Below are positions 16,186 to 26,357 of a stretch of DNA of 64,000 bases, piece by piece; within the stretch, counting starts at the first letter, position 1; every line of letters starts with the position of its first letter. This DNA is from Asticcacaulis sp. EMRT-3 (GTDB taxonomy: Bacteria > Pseudomonadota > Alphaproteobacteria > Caulobacterales > Caulobacteraceae): NCBI RefSeq assembly GCF_030027245.1, contig NZ_JASERT010000001.1, forward strand, positions 641,001 through 705,000, given 5' to 3'. Both the position numbers and the translations under genes were made by a program. Below the pieces are notes generated by a model, which searched no databases, had not been told where the DNA came from, and saw only the letters and a program-made list of their open reading frames with translations.

Positions 16186-18990
16186 ATGAACGATAAGACA
16201 ATGGACGATTCGGATAATACAGGCCAGACGCCTCAGGGCGGAGGCGGCCTGCCGCCGGGAATCAGCCACGTCACTATCGAAGACGAACTGAAGCGGTCCT
16301 ACCTCGATTACGCCATGAGCGTGATCGTGTCGCGCGCCCTGCCGGATGCGCGCGATGGCTTAAAGCCCGTCCATCGCCGCATCCTCTATTCGATGCACCA
16401 GTTGGGTATGACGCCCAATAAGTCCTATTCGAAATGCGCCCGCGTCGTGGGTGATGTGCTGGGCCGTTTCCACCCGCACGGCGACCAGTCGGTCTATTTC
16501 GCATTGGTGCGCATGGCGCAGCCCTTTTCGATGGGGCTGATGCTGGTCGATGGTCAGGGTAATTTCGGTTCGGTGGACGGCGATATGCCGGCCTCGATGC
16601 GTTATACCGAAAGCCGCATGGACCATTCGGCTATGGCTTTGCTGGCCGATATTGAAAAAGATACGGTCGATTTCCAGCCCAATTATGACGGCAAGGAAGA
16701 AGAACCGACCGTCCTGCCAGCGCGGATTCCCAATCTGCTCGTCAATGGGGCGGGCGGTATCGCGGTCGGCATGGCCACCAATATTCCGCCGCATAATCTC
16801 GGTGAGATCGTCGATGCCGGTCTGGCCATGCTCGATAATCCATCGATCACCACCGAAGAACTGCTCGACATCGTGCCCGGGCCGGATTTCCCGACCGGCG
16901 GTGAAATCCTTGGCCGATCAGGCTCTCGTCAGGCGCTGCTGACCGGGCGCGGCTCGGTGATCATGCGTGGCAAGGCCACGGTGGAAACCCTGCGCAAGGA
17001 CCGCGAAGGTATTGTCGTCACCGAAATCCCCTATCAGGTCAACAAGTCGAGTCTGATCGAACATATCGCCGATCTGGTGCGCGAAAAGCGGCTGGAAGGC
17101 ATTGCCGACATCCGCGACGAATCCGACCGTCAGGGGATGCGCATCGTCGTCGAGCTGAAGCGCGATGCGTCGGGCGAGGTGATCCTCAACCAGCTTTATC
17201 GCTACACGGCGCTGCAAACCTCGTTCGGCGTCAATATGCTGGCGCTCAATCATGGCCGCCCGCAGCAGATGGGCCTGCGCCAGTTGCTCGACATCTTCCT
17301 CGAATTCCGCGAAGAGGTGGTGGTTCGCCGCACGCGCTTTGAGCTGAACAAGGCGCGGGATCGCGGCCATGTTCTGGTCGGCCTGGCCATTGCGGTGGCC
17401 AATATCGACGAAGTGATCCACATTATCCGCACCTCGGCCGATCCCAATGCGGCGCGCGAACGCCTGACCAGCCGTGTCTGGCCCGCCGCCGACATGGCGT
17501 CGCTGGTAGGCCTGATCGCCGATCCGCGCTCGATCGTGCTGGAAGGCGGCGATGTGCGCCTGACCGAAGAGCAGGCGCGCGCCATTCTGGCGCTCACCCT
17601 GTCGCGTCTGACCGGGCTTGGCCGCGACGAAATCGGCGACGAGGCGCGCGCTCTGGCCGCGTCGATTGCCGAATATCTGGCTATTTTGTCGTCGCGTGAG
17701 CGGATCATCAGCATCGTACGCGAAGAACTGGTGGAGGTGCGGGAACAGTTCGCCGTGCCGCGTCGCACCCAGATTGCCGAGGGCGAGGGTGAGCTGGAAG
17801 ACGAAGACCTGATCCCGCGTGAGGATATGGTCGTGACCGTCACCCATTCCGGCTATGTCAAGCGCACGGCGCTTAATGCCTATCGTGAGCAGCATCGCGG
17901 CGGCAAGGGCCGGTCGGGTATGGCGATGAAGGATGAGGACGCGATTACCGGCGTCTATTCGGCGACGACGCACCAGCCGATGCTGTTCTTTTCGTCGAAC
18001 GGCAAGGCCTATAAGCTGAAAGTGTGGCGTCTGCCGCTCGGCACGCCGCAATCCAAGGGTAAGGCCTTCGTCAATCTGCTGCCGCTCGACAGCGGCGAAA
18101 CCATCACCAATATTCTGGCCCTGCCGGAAGACGAGGCGGCGTGGGACGGCCTCGACATCCTGTTCGCCACCCGTTCAGGCGATGTGCGCCGTAACAAGCT
18201 CAGCGATTTCGTCAACGTCAATCGCGCCGGTAAAATCGCCATGAAGCTGGAGGATGGCGACGCCATTGTTGGCGTGGCCATTTGCAGCGAAGACAATGAC
18301 GTCTTGCTGGCTACATCTGGCGGACGGGCGATCCGCTTCGCCGTCGATGAGGTGCGCGTGTTCAAGGGCCGCGACTCCACCGGCGTGCGCGGCGTGCGCT
18401 TGCAGGGCGACGACAAGGTCATTTCGATGGCCATCTTAAAGCGCGTGGATGCCACACCGGCTGAGCGCGCCGCCTATCTGAAGGAGGCTTCGCGTCGTCG
18501 TCAGGCCATGCTGGAAGGTGGCGAAGGCGAAGAGGTTGTGGCCGTCGCTGATGATGAGAGTGATGAGGCCGCCGATGCCGTGGCGCTGAGCGAGGAGCGT
18601 TTCGCCGAATTGCAGGCCACGGAAGAGTTCATCCTCACCCTGTCCGATCTTGGTTTCGGCAAGCGCTCGTCCTCCTATGATTACCGGCGCACGGGCCGGG
18701 GCGGGCAGGGCATTGTGGCGATGGATCTGTCCAAGCGCGGCGGTAAGCTGGTCGCCTCCTTCCCGATTGAGGCTACGGGCGGTTTGCTGCTGGTGACATC
18801 GGGCGGGCAACTGATCCGCACCAATGTGACCACGGTGCGTGTGGCCGGGCGCAATACGCAGGGCGTCACCATCTTCCGCGTCGGCGATGACCGCGTCGTG
18901 TCGGTGGAACGCCTGCCGGAAAGCGAAGACGAGGCGGAAGACGTGGCGGCAGAAACTGCCGAAGCCGCGCCACCAGCCAGCGAAATCTAA
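16186..18990 (+). CDS. gyrA: DNA gyrase subunit A
   Basis: Breakage-rejoining subunit of gyrase, which introduces negative supercoils with GyrB. The protein has 934 residues. The active-site tyrosine is Tyr140 in ASMRYTES. The gyrase-specific GyrA box is present as [10 protein letters not shown], which separates it from the ParC in this window. The C-terminal domain has the propeller repeats plus an acidic insert ([15 protein letters not shown]) seen in alphaproteobacterial GyrA. In the quinolone-binding region it reads [13 protein letters not shown]: Gln101 and Phe105 replace the residues equivalent to E. coli Ser83 and Asp87, so low quinolone sensitivity is expected. coaD follows after 20 bases. 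Confidence 0.97.
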   Translation: MNDKTMDDSDNTGQTPQGGGGLPPGISHVTIEDELKRSYLDYAMSVIVSRALPDARDGLKPVHRRILYSMHQLGMTPNKSYSKCARVVGDVLGRFHPHGDQSVYFALVRMAQPFSMGLMLVDGQGNFGSVDGDMPASMRYTESRMDHSAMALLADIEKDTVDFQPNYDGKEEEPTVLPARIPNLLVNGAGGIAVGMATNIPPHNLGEIVDAGLAMLDNPSITTEELLDIVPGPDFPTGGEILGRSGSRQALLTGRGSVIMRGKATVETLRKDREGIVVTEIPYQVNKSSLIEHIADLVREKRLEGIADIRDESDRQGMRIVVELKRDASGEVILNQLYRYTALQTSFGVNMLALNHGRPQQMGLRQLLDIFLEFREEVVVRRTRFELNKARDRGHVLVGLAIAVANIDEVIHIIRTSADPNAARERLTSRVWPAADMASLVGLIADPRSIVLEGGDVRLTEEQARAILALTLSRLTGLGRDEIGDEARALAASIAEYLAILSSRERIISIVREELVEVREQFAVPRRTQIAEGEGELEDEDLIPREDMVVTVTHSGYVKRTALNAYREQHRGGKGRSGMAMKDEDAITGVYSATTHQPMLFFSSNGKAYKLKVWRLPLGTPQSKGKAFVNLLPLDSGETITNILALPEDEAAWDGLDILFATRSGDVRRNKLSDFVNVNRAGKIAMKLEDGDAIVGVAICSEDNDVLLATSGGRAIRFAVDEVRVFKGRDSTGVRGVRLQGDDKVISMAILKRVDATPAERAAYLKEASRRRQAMLEGGEGEEVVAVADDESDEAADAVALSEERFAELQATEEFILTLSDLGFGKRSSSYDYRRTGRGGQGIVAMDLSKRGGKLVASFPIEATGGLLLVTSGGQLIRTNVTTVRVAGRNTQGVTIFRVGDDRVVSVERLPESEDEAEDVAAETAEAAPPASEI

Positions 18991-19010
18991 AGATTTCAGG
19001 GGAAGCGCAT

Positions 19011-19499
19011 ATGCGGATCGGGCTTTATCCGGGCACGTTTGACCCGATCACCAACGGCCACAGCGATATTATCGGTCGCGCGGTCAAGCTGGTCGATAAG
19101 CTGGTGATCGGCGTAGCGCGCAATACCGGCAAGGCACCGATGTTTTCGCTGGAAGAGCGCGTCGAGATGATCGCCGAACAGGTGGCCTATCTCGGCGACC
19201 GGGTCGAGGTTCTGCCGTTTTCAAGCCTGCTTTTGCATTTCGCCGAAGAGGTGGGGGCCGGTGTCATCATACGCGGCTTACGCGCCGTGGCCGACTTCGA
19301 ATACGAATTTCAGATGACAGCGATGAACCAGCAGCTTAATCGTGAGCTGGAGACGGTTTTTCTGATGGCCGATCCGCGCCATCAGGCCATTGCCTCGCGT
19401 TTGGTCAAAGAAATAGCCCAATTGGGCGGCAATATCACGCCGTTCGTGGCCGAAAGCGTCGAAAAGCGCTTGATGGCCCGCGTCCGGAACTCAGTTTGA
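19011..19499 (+). CDS. coaD: Phosphopantetheine adenylyltransferase
   Basis: Transfers AMP from ATP to 4'-phosphopantetheine, the penultimate step of coenzyme A synthesis. The 162-residue protein has the expected size. The nucleotidyltransferase T-x-G-H motif is in GTFDPITNGHSDIIGRA at residues 8-24. Further family blocks are FSSLLLHFAEE, IIRGLRAVADFEYE and AIASRLVKEIA. GGGGAAG lies a few bases before ATG 19011. It sits 20 bases after gyrA and 13 before the cyclophilin gene, so the three probably form one transcript. Confidence 0.95.
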   Translation: MRIGLYPGTFDPITNGHSDIIGRAVKLVDKLVIGVARNTGKAPMFSLEERVEMIAEQVAYLGDRVEVLPFSSLLLHFAEEVGAGVIIRGLRAVADFEYEFQMTAMNQQLNRELETVFLMADPRHQAIASRLVKEIAQLGGNITPFVAESVEKRLMARVRNSV

Positions 19500-19512
19500 A
19501 CAGGATCATTGG

Positions 19513-20439
19513 ATGTCGGTTGTGAAAAAGAAGGCCATCTTGGCGGGGGCGGTCGTGGCCTTTTTTGCGGCGGGTATCTGCGGTTCCGCGCTCGCGCTCG
19601 ATCCCGGCTATCGCGCGCCGGACGCCGATAATACGGTGGTGATCGACACGACCAAGGGCGAGATCATTGTCGAGCTTTATCCTGCCCTGGCGCCTCTGTC
19701 AGTGGAGCGGATCAAGACCCTGACACGCCAGCACTTCTATGATGGCCTGACCTTCCACCGCGTTATCGAAGACTTCATGGATCAGACTGGTGACCCCAAG
19801 GGCGATGGCACGGGGGGCTCTACCCTGCCGGACGTCAAGGCCGAATTCACCATACGTCATGATGCCAGCTTCCCGATGGTGGTGGCGGCGCGCCCCACAG
19901 GTTCGCAGATTGGCTTTCTCGGCGCCATGCCGGTGGCCAGCCAGGTCAATGAACTGATGCCGATGTCGGCCGATGGCAAGGTTGAGGCATGGCCGCTGTT
20001 TTGCCAGGGTGTGATGGGCATGGCGCACAGCTATGATCCCAATACCAATAACAGCCAGTTCTTCCTGATGCGCGGTTCCAATTCGTCGCTCGACAAAAAC
20101 TACACCGCGGTCGGCGTTGTCCTGTCCGGCATGGAGGCCGTGCGCAAGATGAAGATCGGTGAACCGCCCGTCGATCCCGACAAGGTGACGAAGATGCGTA
20201 TGCTCTCCGATATTCCTGAGGCCGAGCGTCCGCAGATCGAGGTGATGGATACGTCTTCGCCACAGTTTCAGGCCGTGATCGACCAGACTCGCAAGGATAA
20301 GGGTGCAGATTTTTCAGCCTGCGATGTACCAATGCCGTTCAAGGATCTGAAAGCCAAGCCCGCTGACGCCGCGCCCGCCGCTGCACCGGCTGCCATCGCT
20401 CCTGCATCGCCATTAGCCCCGGCCAGTGCTGGGAATTAA
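19513..20439 (+). CDS. Periplasmic cyclophilin-type peptidyl-prolyl isomerase
   Basis: 308 residues. The N-terminal signal peptide has a positive start (VVKKK), a hydrophobic core and a likely cleavage after SALA near residue 29, so it acts in the periplasm. The cyclophilin domain spans about residues 38-230, with FHRVIEDFMDQTGDPKGDGTGG (Phe and Arg of the active site) and the block ending NSQFFLM. After the domain comes a 75-residue extension ending in an Ala/Pro-rich tail. It resembles PpiA and catalyses cis-trans isomerisation of Xaa-Pro bonds in envelope proteins. It follows coaD by 13 bases. The next gene is convergent with only 11 bases between. Confidence 0.88.
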   Translation: MSVVKKKAILAGAVVAFFAAGICGSALALDPGYRAPDADNTVVIDTTKGEIIVELYPALAPLSVERIKTLTRQHFYDGLTFHRVIEDFMDQTGDPKGDGTGGSTLPDVKAEFTIRHDASFPMVVAARPTGSQIGFLGAMPVASQVNELMPMSADGKVEAWPLFCQGVMGMAHSYDPNTNNSQFFLMRGSNSSLDKNYTAVGVVLSGMEAVRKMKIGEPPVDPDKVTKMRMLSDIPEAERPQIEVMDTSSPQFQAVIDQTRKDKGADFSACDVPMPFKDLKAKPADAAPAAAPAAIAPASPLAPASAGN

Positions 20440-20450
20440 ACCTCCTAAGT

Positions 20451-21149
20451 TTAGCCCGGCCCCTGCTGATTGGGGCCGGCGCTGGCGATGACGCTGTCGG
20501 CCACAAACGGATTCGTCTGACGTTCAATGGCGAAGCTCGACATCGGGCCGTGGCCGCAGACAAAACGCACATCGCCCCCCGGATTCTGACACAGCGGCCA
20601 GAGCTTGTGCGTGATGGCGTGGATCAGGTCGGCATGGTTGCCGCGCGGAAAATCGGTGCGGCCAATTGAGCCGCGAAACAGAATATCACCGACCTGCGCA
20701 AACTGGCTTTCGGGCTGATAGAAGATAACATGGCCGGGCGTATGGCCGGGGCAGTGGATCACCTGCCAGGTGGTGTCGCCAAGCGTAACCGTGTCGCCAT
20801 CCTCCAGCCAGCGGTCGGGCGTGAAGCTTTCACCCTCCAGCCCCCAGCGCGCGGCGTCTTCCGGGATGCGGTCGATCCAGAACTGATCGTCGCGGTGCGG
20901 CCCTTCAATGGGCAGGCCGGTGCGGCGTTTCAGTTCCGCTGCGGCCCCGGCATGATCAGCGTGACCGTGGGTAATCCAGATTTTTTCCAGCTTCAGGCCG
21001 CGCCGGTCAATCTCAGCCAGGATCGGGTCAAGATCGCCGCCCGGATCGATAATGGCGCAGGCTTTCGTCGCGTTACACCAGACGATGGTGCAGTTTTGCT
21101 GCAAGGGCGTAACAGGCGCGACAAGCAGACTGATCGGTAATTCGGACAT
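20451..21149 (-). CDS. MBL-fold metallo-hydrolase, glyoxalase II-like
   Basis: 232 residues, complete metallo-beta-lactamase fold. The metal ligands are in THGHADHAG (motif II), HCPGHTPGH (motif III), GDILFRGSIGR (motif IV aspartate) and GHGPMSS (motif V). The motif order and the SIGRTDFPRG stretch fit the YcbL/GloB-like subgroup, which hydrolyses S-lactoylglutathione-type thioesters, but substrate is not certain. It is transcribed toward the cyclophilin gene. A GC-rich inverted repeat (GCCCGGCCCC / GGGGCCGGC) lies at its 3' end and could fold in both transcripts. Confidence 0.87.
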   Translation of the reverse strand: MSELPISLLVAPVTPLQQNCTIVWCNATKACAIIDPGGDLDPILAEIDRRGLKLEKIWITHGHADHAGAAAELKRRTGLPIEGPHRDDQFWIDRIPEDAARWGLEGESFTPDRWLEDGDTVTLGDTTWQVIHCPGHTPGHVIFYQPESQFAQVGDILFRGSIGRTDFPRGNHADLIHAITHKLWPLCQNPGGDVRFVCGHGPMSSFAIERQTNPFVADSVIASAGPNQQGPG

Positions 21150-21309
21150 AACAACTCTCGAACGGCGGGATGGCCGGGGCGCGGATGACAGTTCAGCAAA
21201 GATAGTTGCAGATTTAATTTATGCGTTATAGGCTTCAACCTTATCAGGCCGCAACCGGGGCAGAATAAAGGTTTAGTGACCTGAAAAAAACCAGCAAAAA
21301 AGGTGAAGG

Positions 21310-22893
21310 ATGAATATTTGGCGCGTGAAGTCACTGGATGCGATTCTGGCGACGGCGGAAAAGAAGTCTCTGCACCGCTCGCTGGGGGCGTTCCAACTGA
21401 CCATGCTGGGCATTGGCGCAGTGATCGGCACAGGGATTTTCGTGCTGACGGCGGCGGCGGCGCAAAAAGCCGGGCCCGGCATGATGCTGTCCTTCGTTGT
21501 GGCCGGACTGGTCTGCGCCGTGGCGGCCCTGTGTTATTCCGAACTGGCTTCGATGGTGCCGGTTTCAGGTTCGGCCTATACCTATACCTATGCCGTGATG
21601 GGCGAACCGATTGCCTGGATGGTGGGTTGGGCGCTGATCCTTGAATATGCGGTGGCGGCTTCGGCGGTCTGCGTCGGCTGGTCGGGCTATGTAATGGGGC
21701 TGATTAAGAGTACGACCGGTTTCGCCCTACCCGAAGCTCTGGCCAATGGCCCGCTGTGGGGGCTGAATGGCTTTCTGCCGACCGTCGATTTCAGCCACGG
21801 CATCGTCAATCTGCCAGCCATTCTGGTGGCGGCGGCGGTGACCTGGCTTCTGGTGATCGGCACCAGTGAAAGCGCCACGGTCAATGCTATCCTCGTGGCG
21901 ATCAAGGTGGCGGCCCTGACAGCCTTTATCGTTCTGACCATGCCCCTCCTGAAGGGGCATAATTTTACCCCCTTCATGCCGAACGGGCTTTTCGGCCATG
22001 ATGGTCTGGGTGTCATCGGCGCGGCGGCCTCGATCTTTTTCGCCTATGTCGGCTTCGATGCGGTTTCGACTGCCGCCGAGGAAACCAAGAACCCGCAACG
22101 CAATGTGCCGATAGGACTGATCGGTTCGCTGGCCATCTGCACCATTTTTTACCTGCTGGTGGCGGCTGGCGTGGTCGGCACGGTGGGGGCGCAGCCGATT
22201 CACGATGCCAATGGCGCGATCATGGGGCCTGATGGCGCCGATTTCGCCCTTCGCTGCAAGGCTTTGGCTGCCGCAGGCACGCCACCTATCGTCTGTTCGA
22301 AAGAGGCGCTGGCCGAAACCCTGCGCCGCATCAATTTTCCCTTTATCGGCAATCTGCTCGGTCTGGCGGCCTCGATCGCCCTGCCGAGCGTGATCCTGAT
22401 GATGATTTACGGCCAGACGCGGATATTCTTCGTGATGGCGCGCGATGGTCTGCTGCCGGAAAAACTGGCTGATGTGCATCCGAAGTTCAAGACGCCGTGG
22501 AAGATGACGATCTTCACCGGCATCTGCGTGGCGGTGGCCGGGGCCTTCTTCCCGGTGGGGCAACTGGCCGATATTTCCAATTCGGGCACCCTGTTCGCCT
22601 TCTTCATGGTGGCCATTGCCGTGGTGGTGCTGCGCAAGACCGATCCGAACCGTCACCGTCCATTTCGCACCCCCTTTATCTGGGTGGTCGCACCACTGGC
22701 CGCGCTGGGCTGTCTCGGCCTCTATTTCAACCTGCCTTTCGTGGCCAAGATGGTGCTGCCAGTGTGGGGCGCCATTGGTTTGATCATCTATTTCGCTTAT
22801 AGCCGCAGTCATAGCCATGTCGGGCGCGGCCTGATCGAGGTGCACGAATCCGACAGTGATGTACCGCCGCCTTCGGTGCCGCCTATCGTATAG
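21310..22893 (+). CDS. APC-family amino acid permease
   Basis: 527 residues with about twelve transmembrane helices. The first begins FQLTMLGIGAVIGTGIFVLT, the classic substrate-binding helix of the amino acid-polyamine-cation superfamily. SIFFAYVGFDAVSTAAEETKNPQR is the second signature region. The pattern is closest to the cationic amino acid transporter (CAT/YfnA) branch, so import of a neutral or basic amino acid by proton symport is likely; the substrate is inferred. The protein starts at ATG 21310, shortly after AAGGTGAAGG. It is divergent from the MBL hydrolase with 160 bases between starts. Confidence 0.9.
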   Translation: MNIWRVKSLDAILATAEKKSLHRSLGAFQLTMLGIGAVIGTGIFVLTAAAAQKAGPGMMLSFVVAGLVCAVAALCYSELASMVPVSGSAYTYTYAVMGEPIAWMVGWALILEYAVAASAVCVGWSGYVMGLIKSTTGFALPEALANGPLWGLNGFLPTVDFSHGIVNLPAILVAAAVTWLLVIGTSESATVNAILVAIKVAALTAFIVLTMPLLKGHNFTPFMPNGLFGHDGLGVIGAAASIFFAYVGFDAVSTAAEETKNPQRNVPIGLIGSLAICTIFYLLVAAGVVGTVGAQPIHDANGAIMGPDGADFALRCKALAAAGTPPIVCSKEALAETLRRINFPFIGNLLGLAASIALPSVILMMIYGQTRIFFVMARDGLLPEKLADVHPKFKTPWKMTIFTGICVAVAGAFFPVGQLADISNSGTLFAFFMVAIAVVVLRKTDPNRHRPFRTPFIWVVAPLAALGCLGLYFNLPFVAKMVLPVWGAIGLIIYFAYSRSHSHVGRGLIEVHESDSDVPPPSVPPIV

Positions 22894-22969
22894 TCTTCGG
22901 GCGGATGTTTTTTGTTTCCTTGTGCGGGGAAGGGCCCTAAACCGAAGCGGCTTTGTGTAAGGTTGAGCC

Positions 22970-25450
22970 GTGCTGCCCGTCGAAGAGATTTTTCCCGCCC
23001 TTAAGGCGCATCTGGCCACCGTCTCGACAACGGCGCTGATCATCGCACCGCCGGGGGCGGGCAAGACGACTGGCGTGCCGCTGGCCCTGCTCGATGCACC
23101 CTGGCTTGCCGGGCAATCGATCCTGTTGCTCGAACCGCGCCGACTGGCCGCCCGGGCCGCGGCGACGCGCATGGCCGAAACACTCGGTGAAAAGATCGGG
23201 GAAACGGTCGGTTTCCGCGTGCGCGGCGAAAGCCGGATCGGGCCGCGCACCCGAATCGAGGTGGTAACCGAGGGTATATTTTCGCGCCGTATTCTCGATG
23301 ATCCGGGGCTTGAGGGCGTGGCCTGCGTTATCTTCGATGAGTTTCACGAGCGCAGTCTCGATGCCGATCTGGGGCTGGCCTTTGCGCGCGACAGCCAAAG
23401 CCTGTTGCGCGAAGATTTGCGTCTGATCGTCATGTCGGCCACGCTTGATGGCGAGCGCATATTAGAGCTGTTGCCGGAGGCCGGACGGTTTGAATCGCAA
23501 GGCCGCACCTTCCCGATAGAGACGCACTATCTTAGCCGCGACCAGAACCGGCTGATGGAGGCCGATGTGGCGCGTCATGTGACGAGGCTGGCGGCGAAAC
23601 TGATGCCGGAACGGGCCGAAACGATGCTGGTCTTCCTGCCCGGACAGGCGGAAATCCACCGCGTGGCGCGCCATCTCGATGAGATCGGGCTGGCGGCTCA
23701 TATCGAGGTGCATAAGCTTTATGGCGCTATGGATGTCCGCGATCAGCAGGCAGTGCTGGCGCGCAATACCCCCGGCCATCCCAGGATCGTGCTGGCCACC
23801 GCTATTGCTGAAACCTCGCTGACGCTTGACAAGGTGGCGATGGTGATCGATTGCGGCCTGTCGCGGTTGGGCCGCTTCGATCCGGCGCGCGGCGTCACCC
23901 GCTTTGTGACTGAGCGCGTGACGAAGGCTTCGGCGGATCAGCGGCGCGGCCGGGCTGGACGGACGCAGGCTGGCCATGCCTATCGGCTGTGGGATGCCGA
24001 GCAGGATCGCTCGCTAATACCCTTTGCGCGCCCGGAAATTCTCGAAACCGACCTGTCGCAACTGGCCCTGGGCCTGCGTCAGTGGGGCGCGAAAACGACG
24101 CAAGGCCTGGCCCTGCTCGATCACCCGCCCGCCGCCGCCATGAACGAGGCGGTGAAGTTGTTGCAGGGCTTGGGCGCGCTGGATAAGGCCGGGGATATGA
24201 CGGCGCACGGGCGGATGATGGCGCAACTGCCGATGGCACCGCGTCTGGCCCATATGTTGCTGAAGGCGGCGGAAGCCGGGGCGGCCATGCAAGGGGCGCA
24301 ACTGGCGGCGCTTTTGTCGGAAAATGGCCTAGGTGGACGTTCCGGCGATCTCGATACGCGGCTTGAGGCTTTGGCGCGCGATCGCTCACCAAAGGCCATG
24401 CAGGCGCGCAGACTGGCCGAAACCTGGGCGCGTCAGGCGGAAAATCTGGTCACAAAAGGGGCAAAAACAGCGGGCGGACGGGTGTTTTCGCATCATCTGC
24501 TGGCGGAGTGCTTCCCGGAGCGCGTGGCCAAGGCCAGAAAAGCAGCAGATGGCAAGGCGGGGCAATTCGTCATGGCCAATGGACGTGGCGTCTATGTTGA
24601 CGAGCACGATGCGCTGGCGCGGGCCGACTATCTGGCCGTGGGCGATCTGGGCGGGGGGAAAGACCGCGACCGTATCCTGCTGGCCGCGCCCCTGAGTGAG
24701 GCGGACATCCGCACCCTGTTCGCCGACCGGCTGGAAACCTCTGTTGTGCTGGAGCGTGGCGGCTCTGGCTTTCGCGCGTTCGAGCAGGTGCGGCTGGGGG
24801 CGGTGATCCTGTCCAGCAAACCGCTGGAGCGTGTGCCGTCGGACATGCTGCTTGAGGTCGAGGCTGAGGAAATTCGCGCCAAGGGTCTAAAAGCGCTGAA
24901 ATTTTCTGATGGGGCGCAAGCCTTGCGGGCGCGGGTCGCTTTTTTGCGGGCCGGGGACGATAGCTGGCCCGATATGTCGGACGAGGCCTTGCTGACAGGC
25001 CTTGCCGACTGGCTGGGCCCCTATGCGGCCGGGAAATCCATGTTGCGGCTGGTGCAGGGCGAAATTCTGCAAGCGCTGAAGGGCCTGCTGACCTCCGATC
25101 AGCAACGCCTGCTCGGCAAGCTGGCCCCCGAAACCTGGCCCATGCCGACCGGTTCCCAGATCCGCATCGATTATGCCGCCGAGGGTGGGCCACGTCTTGA
25201 GGTGCGGGTGCAGGAGCTTTACGGCACGACGACGCACCCGTGCGTGGGGCCGAAGCGCACGCCCCTGACCCTGGCCCTGTTATCGCCCGCCCATCGGCCG
25301 ATCCAGATCACCAAAGACCTGCCCGCCTTCTGGGACGGATCGTGGCGCGAGGTGCGCAGCGAGATGAAAGGGCGCTATCCGCGTCATGTCTGGCCCGAAA
25401 ATCCGCGCGAGGCCACGGCGACAACGCGCGTTAAGCCGCGCGGCACCTGA
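22970..25450 (+). CDS. hrpB: ATP-dependent helicase HrpB
   Basis: 826-residue DEAH-type superfamily 2 helicase. The motifs appear in order: Walker A APPGAGKTTGVP near residue 24, Walker B VIFDEFHERSLDADLGLAF (DEFH is the HrpB variant of DEAH), motif III MSATLDG, and motif VI QRRGRAGRTQ. The HrpB-specific C-terminal domain follows (YPRHVWPENP at the end is diagnostic). Its RNA substrates are poorly known. The start is GTG 22970, giving the usual N-terminus MLPVEEIFPAL. It lies 76 bases after the permease gene and 42 bases before the GST gene in the same direction. Confidence 0.94.
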   Translation: MLPVEEIFPALKAHLATVSTTALIIAPPGAGKTTGVPLALLDAPWLAGQSILLLEPRRLAARAAATRMAETLGEKIGETVGFRVRGESRIGPRTRIEVVTEGIFSRRILDDPGLEGVACVIFDEFHERSLDADLGLAFARDSQSLLREDLRLIVMSATLDGERILELLPEAGRFESQGRTFPIETHYLSRDQNRLMEADVARHVTRLAAKLMPERAETMLVFLPGQAEIHRVARHLDEIGLAAHIEVHKLYGAMDVRDQQAVLARNTPGHPRIVLATAIAETSLTLDKVAMVIDCGLSRLGRFDPARGVTRFVTERVTKASADQRRGRAGRTQAGHAYRLWDAEQDRSLIPFARPEILETDLSQLALGLRQWGAKTTQGLALLDHPPAAAMNEAVKLLQGLGALDKAGDMTAHGRMMAQLPMAPRLAHMLLKAAEAGAAMQGAQLAALLSENGLGGRSGDLDTRLEALARDRSPKAMQARRLAETWARQAENLVTKGAKTAGGRVFSHHLLAECFPERVAKARKAADGKAGQFVMANGRGVYVDEHDALARADYLAVGDLGGGKDRDRILLAAPLSEADIRTLFADRLETSVVLERGGSGFRAFEQVRLGAVILSSKPLERVPSDMLLEVEAEEIRAKGLKALKFSDGAQALRARVAFLRAGDDSWPDMSDEALLTGLADWLGPYAAGKSMLRLVQGEILQALKGLLTSDQQRLLGKLAPETWPMPTGSQIRIDYAAEGGPRLEVRVQELYGTTTHPCVGPKRTPLTLALLSPAHRPIQITKDLPAFWDGSWREVRSEMKGRYPRHVWPENPREATATTRVKPRGT

Positions 25451-25492
25451 ACCCATTCGCGTCTTGCGCCGTATAAGGTCACAGGAGGCACA

Positions 25493-26236
25493 ATGATCAC
25501 ACTTCACCATCTTGAGAATTCGCGTTCGCAGCGCATGATCTGGCTCTTGGAAGAGCTGGGGCTCGACTATAGGCTCAAAATTTACAAGCGCCGCCCCGAT
25601 ATGCTGGCGCCGCCCGAACTGAAGGCGGTGCATCCGCTCGGCCATGCGCCCGTCCTGACCACGGCGCGCCGCACCCTGGCTGAAAGCGGCGCGATTGCCG
25701 AATATCTGCTCGTCACCTATGGGGTTGGTCGCCTGACGCCGCGCGAAGGCAGCGCCGCCTGGATGGACTATATCTACTGGATGCACGCCACCGAAGGCTC
25801 GGCCATGCCGCCGATCCTGCTCAGGCTGATTTGCGAGACCGTGCCGAAAAAAACGCCGTGGCCGCTGCGGCCATTGGCTTCGGCCATCATGAAAGGGCTG
25901 GAGCGCATGATGGTGACGCCCAATCTGAAGGCGCAGACAGCGCTGTGGGAAGACACGCTGACACGCCATGCCTGGTTTGCCGGGCCGGTCTTCACCGCCG
26001 CCGACATCATGATGAGCTTCCCGGTCGAGGCGGCGGCGCGCTTTGGCCTGCTTGAGCATTCACCGCAGACCCTGCAATGGCTCAAGACCATTCAGGCGCG
26101 CCCGACCTACCGGCGAGCCTTGCTGCGCGGCGGCCCCTATACCTTCGTGTTAGATGGTGATGCAGCCGGCGAAGGTGAGGCCGATCAGCGGCAGGATGAG
26201 CAGTTTGAGGATAAGCGACGTCAGGCGATTCATTGA
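25493..26236 (+). CDS. Glutathione S-transferase family protein
   Basis: 247 residues. The N-terminal thioredoxin-like domain includes HHLENSRSQRMIWLLEELGLDY, HPLGHAPVL (cis-Pro loop) and AESGAIAEYL (the glutathione-binding Glu-Ser). The helical C-terminal domain includes FAGPVFTAADIMMSFPVE. This is the GST pattern seen in many alphaproteobacterial genomes; substrate unknown. AGGAGG lies six bases before ATG 25493. The last 28 codons, from 26150, encode a highly charged tail (GEGEADQRQDEQF) unlike the rest. They are exactly antisense to a small reading frame on the other strand, so the tail may be a late extension from loss of an earlier stop. Confidence 0.9.
   Translation: MITLHHLENSRSQRMIWLLEELGLDYRLKIYKRRPDMLAPPELKAVHPLGHAPVLTTARRTLAESGAIAEYLLVTYGVGRLTPREGSAAWMDYIYWMHATEGSAMPPILLRLICETVPKKTPWPLRPLASAIMKGLERMMVTPNLKAQTALWEDTLTRHAWFAGPVFTAADIMMSFPVEAAARFGLLEHSPQTLQWLKTIQARPTYRRALLRGGPYTFVLDGDAAGEGEADQRQDEQFEDKRRQAIH
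26150..26233 (-). CDS. Possible 27-residue lipoprotein, antisense to the GST 3' end
   Basis: A 27-codon frame starts at ATG 26233 and ends at TAA 26150. It encodes MNRLTSLILKLLI, a leucine-rich core, and then a good lipobox, LTFAGC, leaving a mature peptide of only four residues (CITI). CCGGAG lies eight bases before the start, a proper Shine-Dalgarno. The frame lies within the charged 3' tail of the GST gene on the opposite strand and 125 bases downstream of the RNA methyltransferase gene on its own strand. The chance of a spacing-correct Shine-Dalgarno plus a full signal peptide and lipobox in a random antisense frame is low but not negligible. No family is recognised. Confidence 0.45.
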   Translation of the reverse strand: MNRLTSLILKLLILPLIGLTFAGCITI

Positions 26237-26357
26237 GGCAACTCCGGTTTTCAGTCAGCGCAGACTAGACTTTCCGGCGCTGAAGAGAAACCGCAAAAAG
26301 CTTTTCCTTACGCCGGGTTTATCAAATAAAGCCCGATCCGGCGGCAGTTACTTTTCA

